This document shows positions 59,276-60,004 of a stretch of 60,004 nucleotides of DNA, in pieces. How positions within the stretch are numbered: the stretch's first letter is position 1; each line of letters opens with the position of its first letter. The notes under the pieces were generated by a model. That model made no database searches, was not told the DNA's origin, and worked only from the letters and a program-made list of their open reading frames with translations. This DNA comes from Lyngbya confervoides BDU141951 (lineage in GTDB: Bacteria > Cyanobacteriota > Cyanobacteriia > Thermosynechococcales > Thermosynechococcaceae), in the NCBI RefSeq assembly GCF_000817775.3, contig NZ_JTHE03000035.1, forward strand, positions 1 through 60,004, read 5' to 3'. Both the position numbers and the translations under genes were made by a program.

Positions 59276-60004
59276 ATGTGGATTACCAACGCTCACCTGA
59301 TTGGAACCGACGCTGCCCTGGCGGTTCCCCAAACATCCCAGGTTCATCTCCGCTTTGATGAGCAGTATCGGCTTGCTGAAATCTCCGCAAAAATGCCCCA
59401 GCATGGCCCAGTGCCGCGGATCGATTTCCAAGGAGACTTTGTGTCCTTAGGGGGGGTTGACCTCCAAATCAACGGTGCCCTGGGGTTGGCGTTTCCCGAT
59501 CTCAGTGAGGCCCATGGCGCCATGCTTGAAAAAATTGGCGCTTTTCTCTGGACTCAGGGAATTGATGCCTATGCGCCCACCCTGGTGACCACCGCCAGCA
59601 GCAAGGTGCAGACGGCCTTGGCGGTCCTTGCCGCCTATCGTCCCCGGCAGTCCTTGCCCCAAGCCGCCATTCTCGGGGCCCATTTAGAAGGTCCTTGCCT
59701 GAATCCGGCCAAGCGCGGTGCCCATCCTGAGTCGTTTTTGCAACCCTTGACCCAGCCGGTTCTCCAGGATCTACTGGGGGAGTTTGGGAATCAAGTGTGC
59801 ATTGTCACTTTGGCTCCGGAGCTAGACCCGACAGGCACCACGATTGCCTATCTGCGATCGCAGCAGATTGTGGTGAGTTTGGGGCATTCCCTGGCCACAG
59901 ACCTAGAGGCAGAGCAGGCCTTTGCCCAGGGCGCAACCATGGTTACCCACGCCTGCAACGCCATGCCCCCGCTCCACCACCGCGAACCGGGTCTGCTGGC
60001 CACC
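59276..60004 (+). CDS. nagA: N-acetylglucosamine-6-phosphate deacetylase (3' partial)
   Basis: From ATG 59276 the frame stays open to the window edge (243 codons). Family marks are LGGVDLQINGALG at about residue 60, GAHLEGPCLNPAKRGAHPES (with the metal-binding Glu), VVSLGHSLATDLEAEQAFAQ and VTHACNAMPPLHHREPGLLA, which hold the zinc histidines. NagA removes acetate from GlcNAc-6-phosphate in amino-sugar and wall recycling. The start WITNAHLIGTDAAL is like that of homologues. The C-terminal third, including the catalytic aspartate, lies outside the window. Confidence 0.88.
   Translation, partial: MWITNAHLIGTDAALAVPQTSQVHLRFDEQYRLAEISAKMPQHGPVPRIDFQGDFVSLGGVDLQINGALGLAFPDLSEAHGAMLEKIGAFLWTQGIDAYAPTLVTTASSKVQTALAVLAAYRPRQSLPQAAILGAHLEGPCLNPAKRGAHPESFLQPLTQPVLQDLLGEFGNQVCIVTLAPELDPTGTTIAYLRSQQIVVSLGHSLATDLEAEQAFAQGATMVTHACNAMPPLHHREPGLLAT

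Overview
The window comes from a cyanobacterium. Its protein set includes a photosystem II D1 protein, cytochrome cM, a CRR6-type NDH-1 assembly factor, a plastid-type terminal oxidase, a cyanobacterial metallothionein and an RRM protein next to ribosomal protein S21. The octamer GCGATCGC (HIP1), characteristic of many cyanobacterial genomes, recurs throughout. The DNA is moderately GC-rich, and a contractile injection system points towards a filamentous or mat-forming lineage, although the species cannot be fixed from the sequence. No rRNA, tRNA, CRISPR array or intact mobile element was found.

Positions 1-9366 hold the end of an extracellular/thylakoid-type contractile injection system operon: a baseplate J-like protein cut by the window edge, a tail-I-like protein, a DUF6519/beta-helix protein and a PKD protein, all on the plus strand. 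Three small exported or lipid-anchored proteins follow on the minus strand (9552-11750), two of them tandem SH3b paralogues. After a repeat-bearing spacer and a MoxR ATPase comes a divergent sulfur-detoxification module (13376-16748): an ArsR repressor facing persulfide dioxygenase, rhodanese, TauE/SafE and an isoprenylcysteine-methyltransferase-like protein.

Positions 16910-26884 form what looks like a low-oxygen/redox neighbourhood: a seven-PAS histidine kinase, a D1-prime (microoxic) psbA, a DsbA/FrnE-like protein, acyl-lipid desaturase desC, an NrdG-like radical-SAM activase, a degenerate Nudix protein, a PTOX-type alternative oxidase and a HxlR regulator. A word TATAACT/AGTTATA recurs in the psbA promoter and in the desC/nrdG spacer. 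A decayed transposase, a CPBP protease and a small secreted protein follow.

Positions 29180-38372 concern metals: a metallothionein with a perfect SmtB-like operator and a divergent smtB that carries an in-frame amber codon; then, past ruvB and a CAP protein, a Met-rich outer-membrane-like protein, a BlaI/M56 pair of the PetR/PetP copper-switch type, a response regulator, an ATP-grasp ligase and a CopA-type P-ATPase lacking its membrane-entry and actuator regions. The remainder (38455-60004) is mostly housekeeping: HAD phosphatase, transaldolase-like aldolase, MFS and DMT transporters, TldD/TldE, cytM, MoaD, CRR6, a Fur-family regulator, rbp-rpsU, ilvA, a DUF39 protein, an M23 peptidase, mazG, trmD, argB, an exported msrB and the start of nagA, which runs off the right edge.
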